DNA of 64,000 nucleotides from Gambelia wislizenii (Eukaryota; Chordata; Lepidosauria; Squamata; Crotaphytidae): positions 240,951,809 through 241,015,808 of the forward strand of contig JAUMIR010000002.1 of NCBI GenBank assembly GCA_030847615.1, given 5' to 3'. Positions 10,785 to 22,110 of this stretch are shown here, piece by piece. Position 1 is the stretch's first letter. Every line of letters begins with the position of its first letter. Made by a program: the position numbers and the translations under genes. The notes beneath the pieces were generated by a model, which saw only the letters and a list, made by a program, of their open reading frames with translations, did not search any database and had not been told where the DNA came from.

Positions 10785-11217
10785 AAGCAGCTACAGTGAT
10801 GCATGCTTTAGTTATATCCTGTTTCAACCACTGAAATGAGCTCTGTGCGGCAACACTTTTGAAAAGTGTTCAGAAACTTCAGCTTATCCAGAATGTTACA
10901 GTCAATGACTGTGGCCACTTACAGGGAGACCATGGCCGCCCTGTTATAACAAAATTCAGTGAGTACTGGTCTGCTTTTGGGAATGATTCAAAACAATGGT
11001 TATGACCTATAAAGCCCTATGTCACTGGAGTCCAGGCTATCTGAAGAGCCATAATCTCCCAGGCTTCATTGGGAGAGACACTTCTCTTAGTCCTACTACC
11101 ATGAGAAGCACATTTGGTGGGGGACACAAGCAGGCTTTCTCAGTGGACACAAAGGCTCTGAGCTCCCTTTCAAAGGAGGCTAAGCTGCCACCTTCCCTGT
11201 TGTCTTTCTGATAACAG
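10785..11217 (+). pseudogene. L2-like LINE, ORF2 C-terminal relic
   Basis: Translated pieces follow the C-terminal layout of L2-type reverse transcriptases: a 'C.N.L.A' segment near 10830, 'LQLIQNV' near 10880, then an open stretch from about 10996 with TYKALCHWSPGYL and a basic, proline-rich end. Frameshifts separate the pieces, so it is dead. A (TC)n run follows at once. Confidence 0.65.
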
Positions 11218-11218
11218 G

Positions 11219-11239
11219 TCTCTCTCTCTCTCTCTCTCT
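11219..11239. repeat. (TC)n microsatellite
   Basis: Perfect TC run directly upstream of a conserved block; the same arrangement is at 45167-45189. Confidence 0.95.
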
Positions 11240-11352
11240 GGCTTTTCTTCGCAGACGAAGATTCAGGAAGGACTCATCCTGCGCTTTCTGCAAGCACACT
11301 GATGACTAAAAAGGCTAATCCGAGATAAATAAGTCCGGTTGCAGAAAGCACA
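11239..11352 (+). repeat. Unclassified (TC)n-linked dispersed repeat, copy A
   Basis: An 83-bp core (to 11321) starting 'ggcttttcttcgcagacgaa' is nearly repeated at 45189-45277, also right after a (TC)n run. It includes a hairpin (TCTTCG/CGAAGA) and, in this copy, 'gctttctgcaa' facing 'ttgcagaaagc' about 60 bp later. No coding potential or known family recognised. Confidence 0.5.
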
Positions 11353-11582
11353 GACACCATCTTTGACTTGTTTCACACTTCATTTTAAAAGGTATGTACA
11401 GTACATGTTTGTGTGTGTGAGACCTTGGAAAAAATCATTTCAGTCCACCAAACCCCAGTAACAACTCTTCTTTCTACTTCAAGAGTTTGAGAAGCAGTAT
11501 ATTGTCATTGCTGCAACAATGCATATTAGCACTGCAAATGCCAGGTGCCACCTTAACCTAATTGACATCAGATGGTATTAGC
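11353..11582 (+). repeat. Long inverted repeat, left arm
   Basis: About 230 bp, from 'gacaccatctttgacttgtt' to 'gacatcagatggtattagc'. It pairs with the reverse complement of 12271-12493 at above 90% identity by eye, with two small gaps. The 688-bp spacer holds a LINE tail and a SINE. Confidence 0.9.
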
Positions 11583-11689
11583 ATAATTTTCTGCAACTGA
11601 TAAATTTCTGCAACTGATAACAGGTAAAGACTTTTACAAAAACAACAACAAGAAAGCAGGCCTTTAGCAGTTCCAATGGGTTGTTGTTA

Positions 11690-12067
11690 AAAATCTCTTT
11701 AATCCAGGCAGGCATTGCCTTTTAAAAGACTGGTTTGTTTTTAATTGCTTTGAATGTTGCTTGTTCCAATTAATCTGTTTTAAGTTTTTAAATTGTTTTT
11801 GTTTTATTCATTTTATTGTTAATGGCCTTGAGTCTCGAAGCCAGCATGGTGTAGTGGTTTGAGTTTTGGACTATGACTCTGGGAGACGTGGGTTCGAATC
11901 CCCATGGCTCAGTCATAAAAACCCACTGGGTGACCTTGGGCAAGTCACTCTCTTTCAGCCTCAGAGGAAGACAAGGGCAAATCCCTTTTGAAAAAAAAAT
12001 CTTGCCAAGAAAACTCCATGATTGGTTTGCCTTAGGGTCTCCATAAATCAAAAAATGGCTTGAAGGC

Positions 12068-12100
<33 letters not shown>

Positions 12101-12155
12101 GCTTTGAGTCCCATTTTAGGGAAAGGGAAAGGCGGAGTATAAATGGAATAAATAA
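11690..12155 (+). mobile_element. L2-like LINE 3' tail split by a SINE
   Basis: 'gccttgagtc' followed after the SINE by 'ccattttagggaaagg' and 'ggcggagtataaatggaata' is the usual 3' end of L2-like LINEs (a short terminal tract before 'ataaataa'). The SINE at 11835-12101 sits inside it, so the SINE is younger. Confidence 0.6.
11835..12101 (+). mobile_element. Sauria-type SINE (tRNA head, BovB-type tail)
   Basis: The tRNA-derived head has an A-box-like 'tggtgtagtggtttgag' and a B-box 'gggttcgaatccc', the internal RNA polymerase III promoter. The body runs 'gtgaccttgggcaagtcact' and 'tcagcctcagagga', then a BovB-like 3' part ending in (AAC)n at 12070-12100. It is flanked by GCCTTGAGTC and GCTTTGAGTC, a 10-bp target duplication with one change. 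SINEs of this type depend on BovB enzymes, and BovB relics are at 18.1 and 42.5 kb. Confidence 0.85.
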
Positions 12156-12270
12156 CAAATATCTGGATGAACGTATGTTCCTAGCTTCATCCCTAAAAGA
12201 GTTTGGGAGGAAGAGCTCAATACAGTTCTGCAGGCTTTCAGCACAGTTCCAGGTTGAAGTCGGAAAAAAG

Positions 12271-12493
12271 GCTAATACCATCTGATGTCAATTAGGTTAA
12301 GGTGACACCTGGCATCTGCAGTGATAATGTGCATTGTTGCAGCAATGACAATATACTGCTTCCCAAACTCTGGAAGTAGAAAGAAGAGTTGTTACTGGGG
12401 TTTGGTGGATTGAAATTATTTTTTTCAAGGTCACACACACAAACACGTACATACCTTTTAAAACTAAGTGTAAAACAAGTCAAACATGGTGTC
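12271..12493 (-). repeat. Long inverted repeat, right arm
   Basis: Reverse complement of 11353-11582; it begins 'gctaataccatctgatgtca' and ends at 'catggtgtc'. The (TC)n-linked block beside the left arm is not duplicated here. Confidence 0.9.
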
Positions 12494-13914
12494 AGACACA
12501 CAAAGAGATATGGCTGACATGTTCACAGGTGCAGCATTTGACTTGCTGGCATGCAGGTTTGTGTACTGCCAATTGCAGAGCTAGGTTCATACTATGAGCC
12601 TAGACAGCCTGCTGTGATAGCTCAAAAATTACACCTCTCTTCATCCTAAATAAATGTGTAACCTTCCCAGACAAATGCTGGTAGTGTAGGCTACACGCCC
12701 AAACAAACAGCAACTCACAGTCCTGCTCCACCAGCACATGTCCCTGTATGTCTCCAAATATTTCTGGCTCCTCTGCCTCCTTTTTCCTTGGGGTGGGAAT
12801 GGAATGTATTCCAGGGAATGCACACTTCCCTAAGCCCTAAACAGACATGACAGAGAAATCCATGATTGGCTCTCCCAACTTTTTAAAACTGTAAATCAGC
12901 CACCACGAGGAGAGGCATTTAACTCATTCTCCTTACCACCATTCATCCCAGTTAAAACTGTAGCCACAACCACCACTGACACACACACACACACACTGCC
13001 CCACACACCAGTGGGAAAGGCAGGCAACAATATGATCCCCTATATTTTTACTCCAGTGGGTCTAGTAGCAACTTGGGAAGGGAGGTGATAGAAACAGTTT
13101 AGACTGAGGGGTGGGAAGAAAGGGTTAAGTCCACATATACAGTGGTGCTGCTCTAGTCAGATTCCCTTGTGACTGGTGCAAAGTTTCATTTTATTCTTTT
13201 TTTTTATGTCAGGAGATCGGATCACTGATAGATGGACTCTGACCTGGAAGTCATGGGACAGCAAGCCAAGTTGCTAGTTATCCAAGGTCACAGAGCGTTA
13301 GGCTACAGCCATGGCAACAGCCCAGGCCAACTGCTGTATCCCTGCCCCAGATCCCACTCTCTACCCTGAGAAAAGAGGACAGAAGGAACCCAGGAGTCCT
13401 AGTGCGTAACAAGCTGCCTCTGCCGTACCAGCCTAGGGATACTGGCAAGCTCCCATGCTCTGTCACTCTACCTGTTAACATTTCCATTCCCTCTGCCGAT
13501 CATGTAACAGATACCACTCCTGCTGAAGGCCACAGAGTGTCATGACAGCCTCCTCTCAGCAAGATGGATGGAAAAGGGCTGCTTTTAGACACTGACCTCC
13601 TCTGAATATGTGCAGGCTGTGACCACTTCGGCAGAAGAGGTAGCTAGTTCAAAATAAGGAAACAGGCACCAGAAACAGGAAGCCATGTGGCTTGTGCACC
13701 CATGGCAGGGGTGAGCATATACAGAAAAAAAGCACCCAGTCATTCAGCATCCTGAGACCCTGACCTTTCATGAATGAAACGTCAAGTTTCTAGCCCTTAT
13801 TGGTGAGCATAAGAGTTCAAATGCATTTGTAGTGTTGAAAATACATTACTAAAGGGAACAGTGGTTGCTGAGAAGGGACAAGATTTAAACATGGTGGAGT
13901 GGAAGACAGAATAA
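12494..13914. other. Unassigned non-coding stretch
   Basis: No gene recognised. Holds a short (AC)n run at 12979-12996. Confidence 0.4.
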
Positions 13915-13989
13915 TAAAATCATAGAATCGGAAGAGACTACAAGAGTCATCCAGTCCAACCTCCTGCTGTGCAGGAATAGACAATCAAA

Positions 13990-16765
13990 TCATTCCTGAC
14001 AGATGGCCATCCAGCCTCTGTTTAAAAACCTCCAAAGGAGACTCCACCACACTCCGAGGCAATGCATTCCACTTCCAAATAGCTCTTACTGTCAGGAAGT
14101 TCTTCCTAATGTTTCAGTGGAATCTTTTTCCTGTAGTTTAAATCTATTGCTCTGTGTCCTATAGTCTCTGGAGCAGCAGAAAACAAGCTTGCTCCATCTT
14201 CAATATGACATCCCTTCAAATATTCAAACATGGCTATCATGTCCCCCTTTAACCTTCACTTTCCCAGGCTAAACATACCCAGCTCCCTAAGCTGCTCCTC
14301 ATAGGGCATGGCTTCCAGACCTCCTACAATTTTAGTTGGCCTACTCTGGACATGTTCCAGCTTCTCAACATCCTTCTTGGATTGCGGGGCCCAGAACTGG
14401 ACACAGTATTCCAGATGAGTCTGACTAAAGCAGAATAGAGTGGCACTATTACTTCCCTTCATCTAGACACCATACTCCTATTGATGCAGCCTAGAATCAC
14501 ATTGGCTTTTCTGGCTGTCACATCACACTACTGACTCATGTTCAGCTTGTGGTCCACTAAGACTCCTAGATCACTTTCACATGTACTGTTGTCAAGCCAG
14601 GAGTCACTCATTCTATGTCTGTGCATTTTATTGTTTCTGCTTAAGTGAAGTACCTTACATTTCTCCTTGTTGAAATTAATTTTGTTAGTTTTGGCTCAGC
14701 TCTCCAACCTGTTAAGGTAACTTTGAATTCTGATCCTGTCCTCTAGGGTATTCGCTACCCCTCCTAATTTGGTGTCTGCAAATTTGATAAGCATGCTCTC
14801 TATTCCATCATCCAAATCATTTATGAAGATGTTGAATAGCACTGGGTCCAGGACAGAATCCTGTGGCATCCCACTAGTCACTTCTCTCCAGGATGAAGAG
14901 GACCCATTGGTGAGCATCCTTTGGGCTTGGTCAGTCAACCAATTACAAATCCACCTAACAGTTGCATTGTCTAGCCCACATTTTACTAGCTCGTTCACAA
15001 GAATATCATGGGGGACCTTGTCCAAGGCCTTACTGAAATCAAAATATGCTTACCTCCACAGCATTCCCTTCATCTATCATGGCTATAACTCTATAAAAAA
15101 GAGATTAGGTTAGCTTGACTGAGGCTGACTAAGTGGTAATTGTTTGGGTCCCCCCCTTTTTTTTTACAGGATGAGGACAACATTTGCCCTCCTCCACTCT
15201 CCTGGAATTTCTCCTCTTTTCCAGGAATTTTCAAAGATTATTGCTAGTGGTTCTGAGATTACTTCTGCTGGTTCTTTTAATACCCTTGGATGTAGATCAT
15301 CTGGCCATGGAGACTTGAATTCATTTATACTGGCCAGGTATTCCTGTACTACCTCTGTAGCTATTCTGTGCTCTATTTCCCATACTGTATCATCTGCTCC
15401 ATTTTATCCAGATTGAGCACTGTTTTCCTTTTGGGAGAAGACTGAGGTAAAGAAGGTGTTGTGTAGTTCTGTCTTTCCTCTGTTCCCTGTAAGCATTTTG
15501 CCATCTCCTCCATGCAGTGGCCCTACCATTTCCTTGTTCTTCCTTTTGCTACAGACATAATTAAAAAAAGTCCTTTTAATTATTTTTAATCTCTCTAGCA
15601 AGCCTGAGTTCTACGTTTTAGCTTTTCTGACTTTCTTCCTATACATGCTGGCTAATCATTTGAATTCTTCTTTGGTGATTTCCCCATTTTTCCATTTCTT
15701 GTACATGTCCCTTTTAAATCTTAGCTGAGTTGAAAGTTCTTTAGGCATCCATCCTGGTTTCTTTAGATACCTCCGATTTTTCCTCCTCATTGGAACTGTT
15801 TGAAATTGTGCCTTCAATATCTCACTTTTAAGAAACTCCCATCCATCATGAACTTCCTTCTCTTTAAGTATTCCTGACCATAGGATCACACCCAGTATTT
15901 CCCAAAGTTTACTGAAATCAGCTTTCCTAAAGTCTAGAATGCGTGTTTGATTATGCTTGGCTTCCCCCTTTCCATATAACAAATGCAAGGAGAACAAGGT
16001 CCATCCTACCTAAGGATCCTGCCACTTCCACCCCCATTAACCGGGTCACCACTGTTGGTTAGGATCAGATCTAAACTAGCTGATCCACTTGTTGCCTATT
16101 CCACCTTCTGGACAATGAAACTGTCTGCATAGCAAGTGAGGAATTTGTTGGACCTTATATTCATGAAAGAGTTTGACTTCCAACAAATATCAGGATAGTC
16201 AAAATCTCCCATTATTTTCTGAATGTGTGGTCATCTGTTTGAGGAAGGCATCATCCAAGCTCTCAGTTTGGTTTGGAGGTCTGTAGTTGATCCCTACAAT
16301 GGCATCACTGTTGTTTCTCTCCCCCTTATTTTTTACCCAGATGCTCTCAACCTAGCTTCCAGGATTTAAGTCATAGGTCTCTTCACAGGTGTAAACATCC
16401 TTACCATGTAATGCTACTCCTCCTCCTTTGCCACTTGCTCTATTTCTCTGAAATAGGTTATACCCCTTTATTACTACATTCCAGTCTTGAGACTCATCCC
16501 GCCAGGTCTCAGTGATACCTATTATATCATATTTGCCTTGCTGAGTTAAACGTTCAAGTTCATCATGTTTATTTCCCATGCTGTGTGCATTAGCACAGAA
16601 ATATCTAAAACCAAAGGTCATTCCCTCAAGCTGCTTATTTAAGTTTTTTTTTCTCCCACTGTTGGGTTCTTGTACTATTTGCCCAGTTCTCTCTATAACA
16701 TTGCAGTTATTATCTCCAGCGCTTGCTGAACTCCTGCTCTCAATAATACTGTCTCTCTCCCCCAC
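13990..16765 (-). pseudogene. CR1 ORF2 relic (endonuclease-reverse transcriptase)
   Basis: ORF2 of CR1 makes the nick and copies the RNA at the target. The endonuclease N-terminus is open at 16765-16352, with ANAHSMGNKHDELERL and DIIGITETWRDESQDWN, including the ITETW motif. The linker lies at 15997-15404 (KPGWMPKELS). The reverse transcriptase palm is open at 15025-14696, with KVPHDILVNELVKCGLD, GMPQDSVLDPVLFNIFINDL and FADTKLGG, where the second aspartate of FADD is lost. The C-terminus is at 14462-14256 ([20 protein letters not shown]). These pieces lie in different frames, so no protein is made. Confidence 0.9.
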
Positions 16766-16770
16766 ATAAC

Positions 16771-17245
16771 TCAGTTTAAAGCTCTCCTGATCAGGTTTGT
16801 GAGACTCTTAGCAAAAATGTGCCTGCCAACTGCTGTGAGGTGCAACCCATCACTTGCCAGAAGTCCATCTTCATGATACCACAGACCATGGTTGAAGAAG
16901 CCAAAACATTCCCTGTGGCACCACCTGCAGAGCCAGTTGTTCACCTCCACTATTCTTCTCTCCTTCTCTGGGCTGTACAGGCCATTCAACTGGGAGGAGA
17001 GACAAAATGACAACCTGTGGATCAAGGTCCTTCAGCTTCCTACCCAGAGCCTCACAATCCCTTGTGATATCCTGAAGGCTATGCCTTGCCATGTCATTGG
17101 TTCCCAGGTAGACCAAAAGGAAGGGGTAATGGTCAGTGGGCTCAGATCTTGACAACATCTCTGTTACATCACAGATTTTTGCCCAGGGAGGCAGCATACC
17201 GCTCAAGACATCCTGTCAGGCCTGCAAACCACAGCTGAATCACAG
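16771..17245 (-). pseudogene. CR1 ORF1 relic with esterase-like domain
   Basis: The C-terminal half of CR1 ORF1, the RNA-binding/accessory protein. The segment LVYLGTNDMARHSLQDI carries the GTND block of SGNH-type esterases, and a second piece carries DGLHLTAVGRH, the catalytic Asp/His block of the same fold. The two are in different frames, so at least one frameshift lies between them near 16900-16960. It ends a few bases before the ORF2 start, the normal CR1 layout. The catalytic serine block would lie in the missing 5' part. Confidence 0.8.
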
Positions 17246-18123
17246 TAGGGAGAGCGGGGAGGGTTGTGTTTTGCACATACAGTGACAAAAAGGAGTATGA
17301 AAAAACTGTAGTTAAGCACCTTTTTGGCTCCATTTACTCCAATGGAATTGTTTAAGTGCCTATGAAATCTATGCAATCTATCTATCATCAGATGCCTATG
17401 ATTAGGTGGTTATGTCCCTAAAAGCCTATGTAAGAAATGGGGAAAGTGTGGCCCATCAGATAGTGGACTGCAGCTCCCATCAGCTCTAGCTAACTTAGCC
17501 AGTGGTGGAGGAGGATGGGACCTATATTTCAATGTATTGAGGGCCAAGCGTTCCCCAACCCAGGCTGATATGTAATAGAAGTGTTAGTTTTTTTAAAGTA
17601 CATTTTGAAACATACTGAACCCACCCACTCCCTATATACCCTTCCTTAGCTGTTAAACCATAGGGTACTTAAGAATGGTCAATTGATTGGTTAAATTAAT
17701 AGTTATTTAATCCAAGTATTTCCAAGTATTAATGGATTCGAACTGTAACCAACAGAGAAATACCTATCCATTATGAACGCAAACAGTTAACAATTATGCT
17801 GGTGAAATGAGATTCTCAGTTGTTGTAATGATTACTTTACATAACAATGTTATGCAAAGTTAAATGAACATAAATGACCAAGACATTTCAAGAATTCATC
17901 CTGGCTTTTATCCCAGAACCCTAGAGACAGCACAAACAGTTACAAAAGCTTTTAAAAATGAAATCAAGCCCTGCACACTTAACAAGGTCTAGCTACAATG
18001 TGTCCCAGTTGCAGGGCAAAGGCTGCCATCTCTTAGCTGAGCCTGGACCCTGCTTCTTATCTTGAACCACTGTGGAGCATGGGGGTTCCCCTTTACAATC
18101 AGCTGACAACATGTTGCTGTTGT
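17246..18123. other. Unassigned non-coding stretch
   Basis: No gene recognised. Contains a foldback-family fragment at about 17455-17565 ('actgcagctcccatcagctc', then 'ttccccaacccaggctg'). Confidence 0.4.
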
Positions 18124-18131
18124 TATTGCTG

Positions 18132-18925
18132 TTAACTGCTGTCAATTCGACTTTGACTTATGGCGACCCCATGAACAACAGACCTCCAAGTCATTCTGTC
18201 TTCAATAGCCCTGTTCTGCTCTTGCATACTTAGGGCCATGGTTTCCTTGTTTGAGTCTATCCATCTGGAATGGGGACTTCCTCTTTTCCTACTGCCTTCT
18301 ACTTTACCAAGCATCATTGTCTTTTCAAATGAGTCATGAATGCTCATGATATGTCCAAAGTACAATAGTCCCAGTTTAGTTATCTTGGCTTCTAGAGAGA
18401 GATCAGGGTTGATTTGCTCTAGGACCCATTTAGTTCTCTTTTTTAGCAGTCTACAATATCCACAGAACCCTTCTCCAGCACCACATTTCAAATGAGTTGA
18501 TTTTTTTCTTATCAGCTTTCTTCACTGTCCAGCTTTCAAAACCATATGTAGAAATGAGAAATACCATGATATGAGCAAGTCTAACTTTATTATTCAATGA
18601 TATATCTTGAAACTTCAGGATCTTGTCTAGTTCCTTCACAGCTGCCCTTCCAAGTCCTACTAGTCTTCTTCTGATTTCTTGACTGCAGTCTCCTTTCTTA
18701 TTAATGACCTGAACAAATCTTGAACAGTTTCAATGTTTTCATTGTCTACTTTTAAAGTTAAGGATATCATCTGTGGCCATTATTTTTGTTTTCTTAATGT
18801 TCAACAATAAGCTTACCTTTGCACTTTCTTCCTTGACTTTCTTCAGTAATTGTTTCAAGTCTTTGATATTTTCTGCTAGATGTATACTGTCATCTGCATA
18901 TCTTAAACTGTTGCACCTGGCATCT
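18132..18925 (-). pseudogene. BovB-type reverse transcriptase, C-terminal half (relic)
   Basis: YADDS (codons at 18889-18900) is the catalytic aspartate motif, followed by a LKQLLKKVKEE and LNIKK region. It continues as KELDKILKFQDISLNNKVRL, STYGFESWTVKKADKK, EMWCWRRVLWIL and a C-terminal WRSVVHGVAISQSRIDSS. This order matches BovB-family proteins. At least one frameshift near 18490 separates two open stretches of 62 and 119 codons, so it is inactive. Related to the fragment at 42450-42735. Confidence 0.85.
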
Positions 18926-18929
18926 ATGG

Positions 18930-19545
18930 TATGTAGGTATGTTGCCTCCTAGGTAAGTACAATGGGTTTAGGTATGTTGCCTCTTTCGGTGTGCTGATTG
19001 GCCACTCCTGTCACTCCCTCAGCCAATCACCACCCACATGCAAATTCCCTCTCCACTTTACAATCCACTCCTGCCACTTATGGTCATATCTACATGCTGG
19101 AATTGACCAAACAATGTGCTACAGTGTTGGCTATAGTTACTAAGGCTGCAGGCCTTTCCAGTTCACCAATGTCTCAGGGCTGCACAATTCCCACTTATGA
19201 TTTAAGTTCACACAGTAATATCATTTCTATTCCTGCAGCGACAGGACCCAGGCAGTCAACTGGCAACGGCAACAATGGCAGGAAGCCACTGCTGCTGCTG
19301 CGACAGGACCCAGGAAGTCAACTGGCATTGGCAGTGGTGCCATTGCTACCATTGTGACAGGCCCCAGTATGAATGCTGCCATTGTGACAGGACCCAGGCA
19401 ACTGGGCGTGAGGTCTACCAGGCGTTTTTTGGGGGAGTTTTTAATGGCACGTTTGTTCCTGGTGATTTCTTTCTTCCAAGTGCTCTGAGTGCACTTCTAC
19501 TTCACTTTTTAAAACTGGAGGTTCACCTTCAAATGGTTCTTCCCT
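18930..19545. repeat. Segment with imperfect tandem repeats inside the BovB relic
   Basis: Units of the type 'gacaggacccaggcagtcaa' and 'ctggcaacgg' recur at roughly 19238, 19300, 19355 and 19387, at irregular spacing, alongside a CTG run (19289-19299). The segment has no similarity to BovB coding sequence and interrupts it just upstream of YADD. Confidence 0.5.
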
Positions 19546-20210
19546 GAATAAATCTGTCATCCTTTCATCTCTTCCATATAGTTCTTCAGTGTATTGTTCT
19601 CACGGTCTTTTTATTTCTATGTGGTCATGTAATGTGTTCTCCTGTTGGTCACAGAGCATCTCACTCTTGGTTTAAATTTCCCTTGATTTCTTATATCATG
19701 TGGAAGTAGTCACTTGTTCTTCCTTTTTTGTTGTCATCTTCTATTTCTCTGCATTGATTATTATAGTAGTTTTCTTTGTCCGTATACACAAACCCCTGAA
19801 AAGTTGTATTCATGGTTCTGACCTTATTTCTGTTAACTTTTACTTTTGCTTCTCATCTGTTCTTACCAGCTTGAAGAGTTTCATCTGTTATCCATTGAGG
19901 ATTCTCTTGCTTTTAGCTGCAGATAGTGTCCTTTTGCATTCCTCCCTGACAATGTCCCTGGCTTCAGTCCAGAGTACTTCTGGCTCCTGGTCAATTAGGC
20001 TTAATGGTGCAAATCTATTTTTTTACATTAATTTTTAAATTCTAAAGAGCTGCTCTTCAGATTGTATTATGGCACAACTGATTGGTTTACTGTTCTTCTT
20101 TAACTTTAATTTTTGACGTTAGCAGTTCATGGTCTGTGCCACAATCTGTTCCTGGTGTTGTTTTTGCAGAAAGAATCAAGCTTCTCCATCTTCTGCTTCT
20201 ATCATGTAGG

Positions 20211-20429
20211 CTATTTGATTTCTCTATTGGCCATCAGGTGATGCTCATGTGTACAGTAACCTCCTTGGTTGCTTGATGAATATGTTTGTGATGAACAAAC
20301 AGTTGGCCTCACAACATTCAGTCTGTCTGTCTGCTGTTTCATTTCTTGATCCGAGACCAAATTCTCCCACACTCTTTGCTTCTGCTCTCTATTTCCTACT
20401 TTTACATTCCAATCATCTATAATTACCAA
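20211..20429 (-). pseudogene. BovB-type endonuclease relic
   Basis: A 72-codon open stretch starting VIIDDWNVKVGNREQ, like the GDWNAKVG block of apurinic-type LINE endonucleases, and ending near a MANREIK segment that corresponds to the N.IDYI block. The glycine before DWN is replaced by aspartate. A fragment only. Confidence 0.7.
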
Positions 20430-21451
20430 TATGTCCTGTTTTGGTGTGTGAGGAATTGTGTGTGTAATGGATTTTCCCTGAGGTCTTATTGATATTATTC
20501 AGTCAGACTTTGCATTACATCCCTGGACTGCTTTTGCTACATTCTCCTCGCTAATAATGCCCCACTTCTTAGATTTTCATTTCCTGAGTAAAACACTGTG
20601 TAACTGTTTGACTCAAAATGTCTCATTCCTGTTCACTTTAGCTCGTTCACCCTAAGTATTGCAATGTTTATAAGTTCCATTTCTTGTTTTACAATGTTTA
20701 GCTTCCCCTAATTCATGCTTCTCACATTCCATGTTCCTACAATATGTGTTCTGCAGCTTTAGACTTTCCTTTCACTTCTGAGCACGTCAACAGTTGAACA
20801 TTCTTTCACTGGACTTCAGTTGAGTCATTTGCCACAGTGCTACTCACACTTGTCTTCTGCTCTTCCCCAGTAGTTGAGAGCCTTCAGACCTGGGAATCTC
20901 ATCATCTGGCACTATATCTTGTTTCATTTTGGACTGTCTCATGATAGGGTTTTCATAGTAGAAATCATTCAAATGAGGTTTATTGGTGCCTCCTTCTCTG
21001 CAGTACTAACAAGTCTTAGCTATGGTGCCACTGCCATTGTCTCTGAGAGATCCTCCACCTGTATCACACACACCACTACTGCTGCTGCCCAGCAGCTGTT
21101 TGGCACAGTTAGTCTGGCTCCTCAGCAAACGCCTGTCTGATACGGGAGACCCTACTAGCAGCACTGCTACCATCAACACAGCCTCTTGTCTCACAGGAGC
21201 ATGCAATCTACCTGCTTTCTGCCTACTCTATATGGCCAAGGAGCAGAATCCAGATCTGCATGCAGGTCTAAGTGGGCCTAATTCTCTGTGACTGTGAGGT
21301 TACTGGGGCCAATTTACTTTCTCTCACAGCTTGGAAAAGTTCCTTTGGGGGACTATAACAAAGCATTTTGGCTGGGGATTCTGGGAACTGTAACCTGCAC
21401 ACTGTTTCTTCCAAGCTCTGTCCCCCCCCCACTTTTCTCTGTCCCTCCATC

Positions 21452-21826
21452 CTCATAGTGCACTGGGTGGGAACATGGTAGAGGGCCTTCTCAGTGGCTG
21501 CCCCCAGAGAGGTCAGACTGGCACCCTCCTTACTATCTTTCCACACTCAGATGAAGACAGACCTTTTTATTCCAGAAGGCCTTTGAGAACTGATTTCTCT
21601 GGGGAAATGGACCTTGTATAATGTGCTGGGTTTTTTTATTTGTTTTTAATGGTTTTTGTTTTAACATCTTTTAATCTTTATTTGTTATAATTTGATTACT
21701 TTTTTATTTTTGTATGCTGTCAATTTTAACTATGTTTTCTTTAACTGTTGTAAGGCACCTTGAGTCCTAAACTGGGAAAAGGGTGGGATAGAGATAAATA
21801 TAGTAATAATAATAGCAGTAGTAGTA
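21452..21826 (+). mobile_element. L2-like LINE 3' end
   Basis: 'gagggccttctcagtggctg' to 'gacctttttattccagaagg' is the end of an L2-type ORF2; a T-rich 3' part and 'aaggcaccttgagtc' with 'gggtgggatagagataaat' follow. Its end abuts the MITE at 21827. Confidence 0.7.
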
Positions 21827-22065
21827 CAGTAGGACCCCCTTATCAGCTGGGGATTGGTTCTGGGGGGCCCCATGGATACTGAAAACCATGGATAATAGTG
21901 AACACCATTGAAAACAATGGGACTTCTGGTTTAAAATACCATAGAGTTGCTTTGGAGGACCTAGAAAATGGCTAGAGAGGACACATTTTCTAAGAAGACT
22001 CTATGGTAGATGTGCTGTTTTGTGTCCCATTGATAACTGAATCAGTGAATATGGGGGTCCTACTG
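21827..22065. mobile_element. TA-flanked Tigger-like MITE, copy B
   Basis: Termini CAGTAGGACCCCCTTATC and GGGGGTCCTACTG with TA on both sides; nearly collinear with 1102-1341, including 'taccatagagttgc' and 'gactctatggtaga'. Confidence 0.85.
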
Positions 22066-22110
22066 TAGTAGTATTAGTAGTAATAGTATTAATAATAATA
22101 GCTAATGACT
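22066..22110. repeat. (TAG/TAA)n microsatellite
   Basis: Degenerate trinucleotide run; matching (TAA/TAG) units precede the MITE at 21803-21826, so the MITE landed inside a microsatellite. Confidence 0.85.

Larger units (their letters stand above)
13915..17245 (-). mobile_element. CR1 LINE, about 3.3 kb, 5'-truncated and degenerate
   Basis: The longest LINE in the window. Reading down the minus strand it holds the end of ORF1, then ORF2 endonuclease, linker, reverse transcriptase and C-terminal region, then the 3' terminus 'aatcatagaatcggaagaga' at about 13917. The missing part is the start of ORF1 and the 5' UTR, as expected of incomplete reverse transcription. Many stops and shifts make it inactive. 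Confidence 0.9.
18124..21235 (-). mobile_element. BovB/RTE-type LINE, degenerate, about 3.1 kb
   Basis: Minus strand. The 3' tail at about 18124-18180 ('ttatggcgaccccatgaac' region) matches the tail of the SINEs here. Upstream come reverse-transcriptase and C-terminal coding relics (18132-18925), and at 20430-20211 an endonuclease piece (VIIDDWNVKVGNREQ). The region to about 21235 ('gtctcacaggagcatgcaa') matches BovB 5' sequence from memory. The part between endonuclease and palm is shortened, and 18930-19545 looks foreign or rearranged. Confidence 0.75.

Noticed and set aside
11835..12101. tRNA gene suggested by A and B boxes
   Set aside because: It does not fold as a tRNA and continues into a SINE body and (AAC)n tail with a target duplication.
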